Shown piece by piece: positions 63,720 to 64,000 of a stretch of 64,000 bases of DNA (positions within the stretch are counted from its first letter, which is position 1; every line of letters begins with the position of its first letter). This DNA is from Ampelomyces quisqualis. Lineage: Eukaryota > Ascomycota > Dothideomycetes > Pleosporales > Phaeosphaeriaceae. The stretch is taken from positions 1,180,501-1,244,500 of the forward strand of contig JAGTXZ010000002.1 of the NCBI GenBank assembly GCA_018398575.1. Reading direction: 5' to 3'. Made by a program: the position numbers and the translations under genes. The notes under the pieces are model-generated. The model did no database searches and was not told the origin of the DNA. It was given only the letters and a program-made list of their open reading frames with translations.

Positions 63720-64000
63720 CATTGATACTCATATTGTTCTCGGGGACGTATAAAGATTTGATTACAAAGGCTCAACGGAGCTCATATCGGTTCAGTCACG
63801 ATGATAGCATCTATTCGTTACTCGACCGCTGCTCCTGACTCTTCAACCCGATTGAAAGCACTTCACGCAATCACGATTTGCTCAGCGAGAATTGGACCAC
63901 CGAAACACACATCGTACTATAGTGGCTCAGCTGTGACTTTCACCTACGTTGGCAAGTGAAGTGTAAGATCAGCAGCAACACTAACACAGAGCCATACCAT
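63720..64000. other. Window end, no gene supported
   Basis: 281 bp of 3' flank. Nothing recognised before the window ends. Confidence 0.4.

Overview
The window is nuclear DNA of a filamentous ascomycete, most likely a dothideomycete close to Pleosporales. This rests on short introns (mostly 47-100 nt, GT-AG, CTAAC-like branch points), closely spaced genes on both strands, and housekeeping proteins of Pezizomycotina type: Atg14 with an N-terminal CxxC pair, CLIP-170 with zinc knuckles, and a PX/DUF3818 protein. The lineage is an inference; no ribosomal or mitochondrial marker is present. I find no bacterial-type operon, CRISPR array, rRNA or confident tRNA.

Layout. 0-6 kb: thioredoxin reductase, an acidic hypothetical protein, Atg14. 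5.6-13.5 kb: cystathionine gamma-lyase, a secreted GH16 glucanase with a repeat tail, ALG12. 13.8-21 kb: CLIP-170-like protein, ACAD10/11-like kinase, SmG and an NTR2-like factor back to back, Cmc2. 21-33 kb: prefoldin 2, NF-YB (HAP3), a Pfa4-like DHHC acyltransferase, and the 2207-residue helicase BRR2. 33.2-46.7 kb is different: gene-poor, with microsatellites, a TIR-bounded 0.6 kb element, a tandem family of 2EXR/F-box-like genes (two intact, one decayed), an MFS transporter with a polyQ loop, an AIM9-like kinase, an orphan small ORF and long empty stretches. 46.7-64 kb returns to core genes: sulfate permease, a pair of diverged direct repeats, a short Mex67-like protein without the NTF2-like domain, Erv46, a PX/DUF3818 protein, Ars2/Serrate, TspO and a hypothetical nuclear-type protein.

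Functional links. RNA-processing genes are frequent: SmG, the NTR2-like factor and BRR2 belong to one machine, and SmG and NTR2-like share a 204 bp divergent promoter; Ars2 and the Mex67-like protein act on nuclear RNA. Sulfur and redox metabolism appears three times (thioredoxin reductase, cystathionine gamma-lyase, sulfate permease), but the genes are dispersed and not a cluster. Secretory-pathway genes (ALG12, Pfa4, Erv46) are likewise scattered.

The least explained parts are the 33-46 kb island with its decaying 2EXR-like family, TIR element and repeated 10 bp palindromes, and the domain-deleted Mex67 paralogue. Exon models were built by hand from reading frame, splice signals and remembered family sequences; no search was run. 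I did not find a clearly new multi-gene system.
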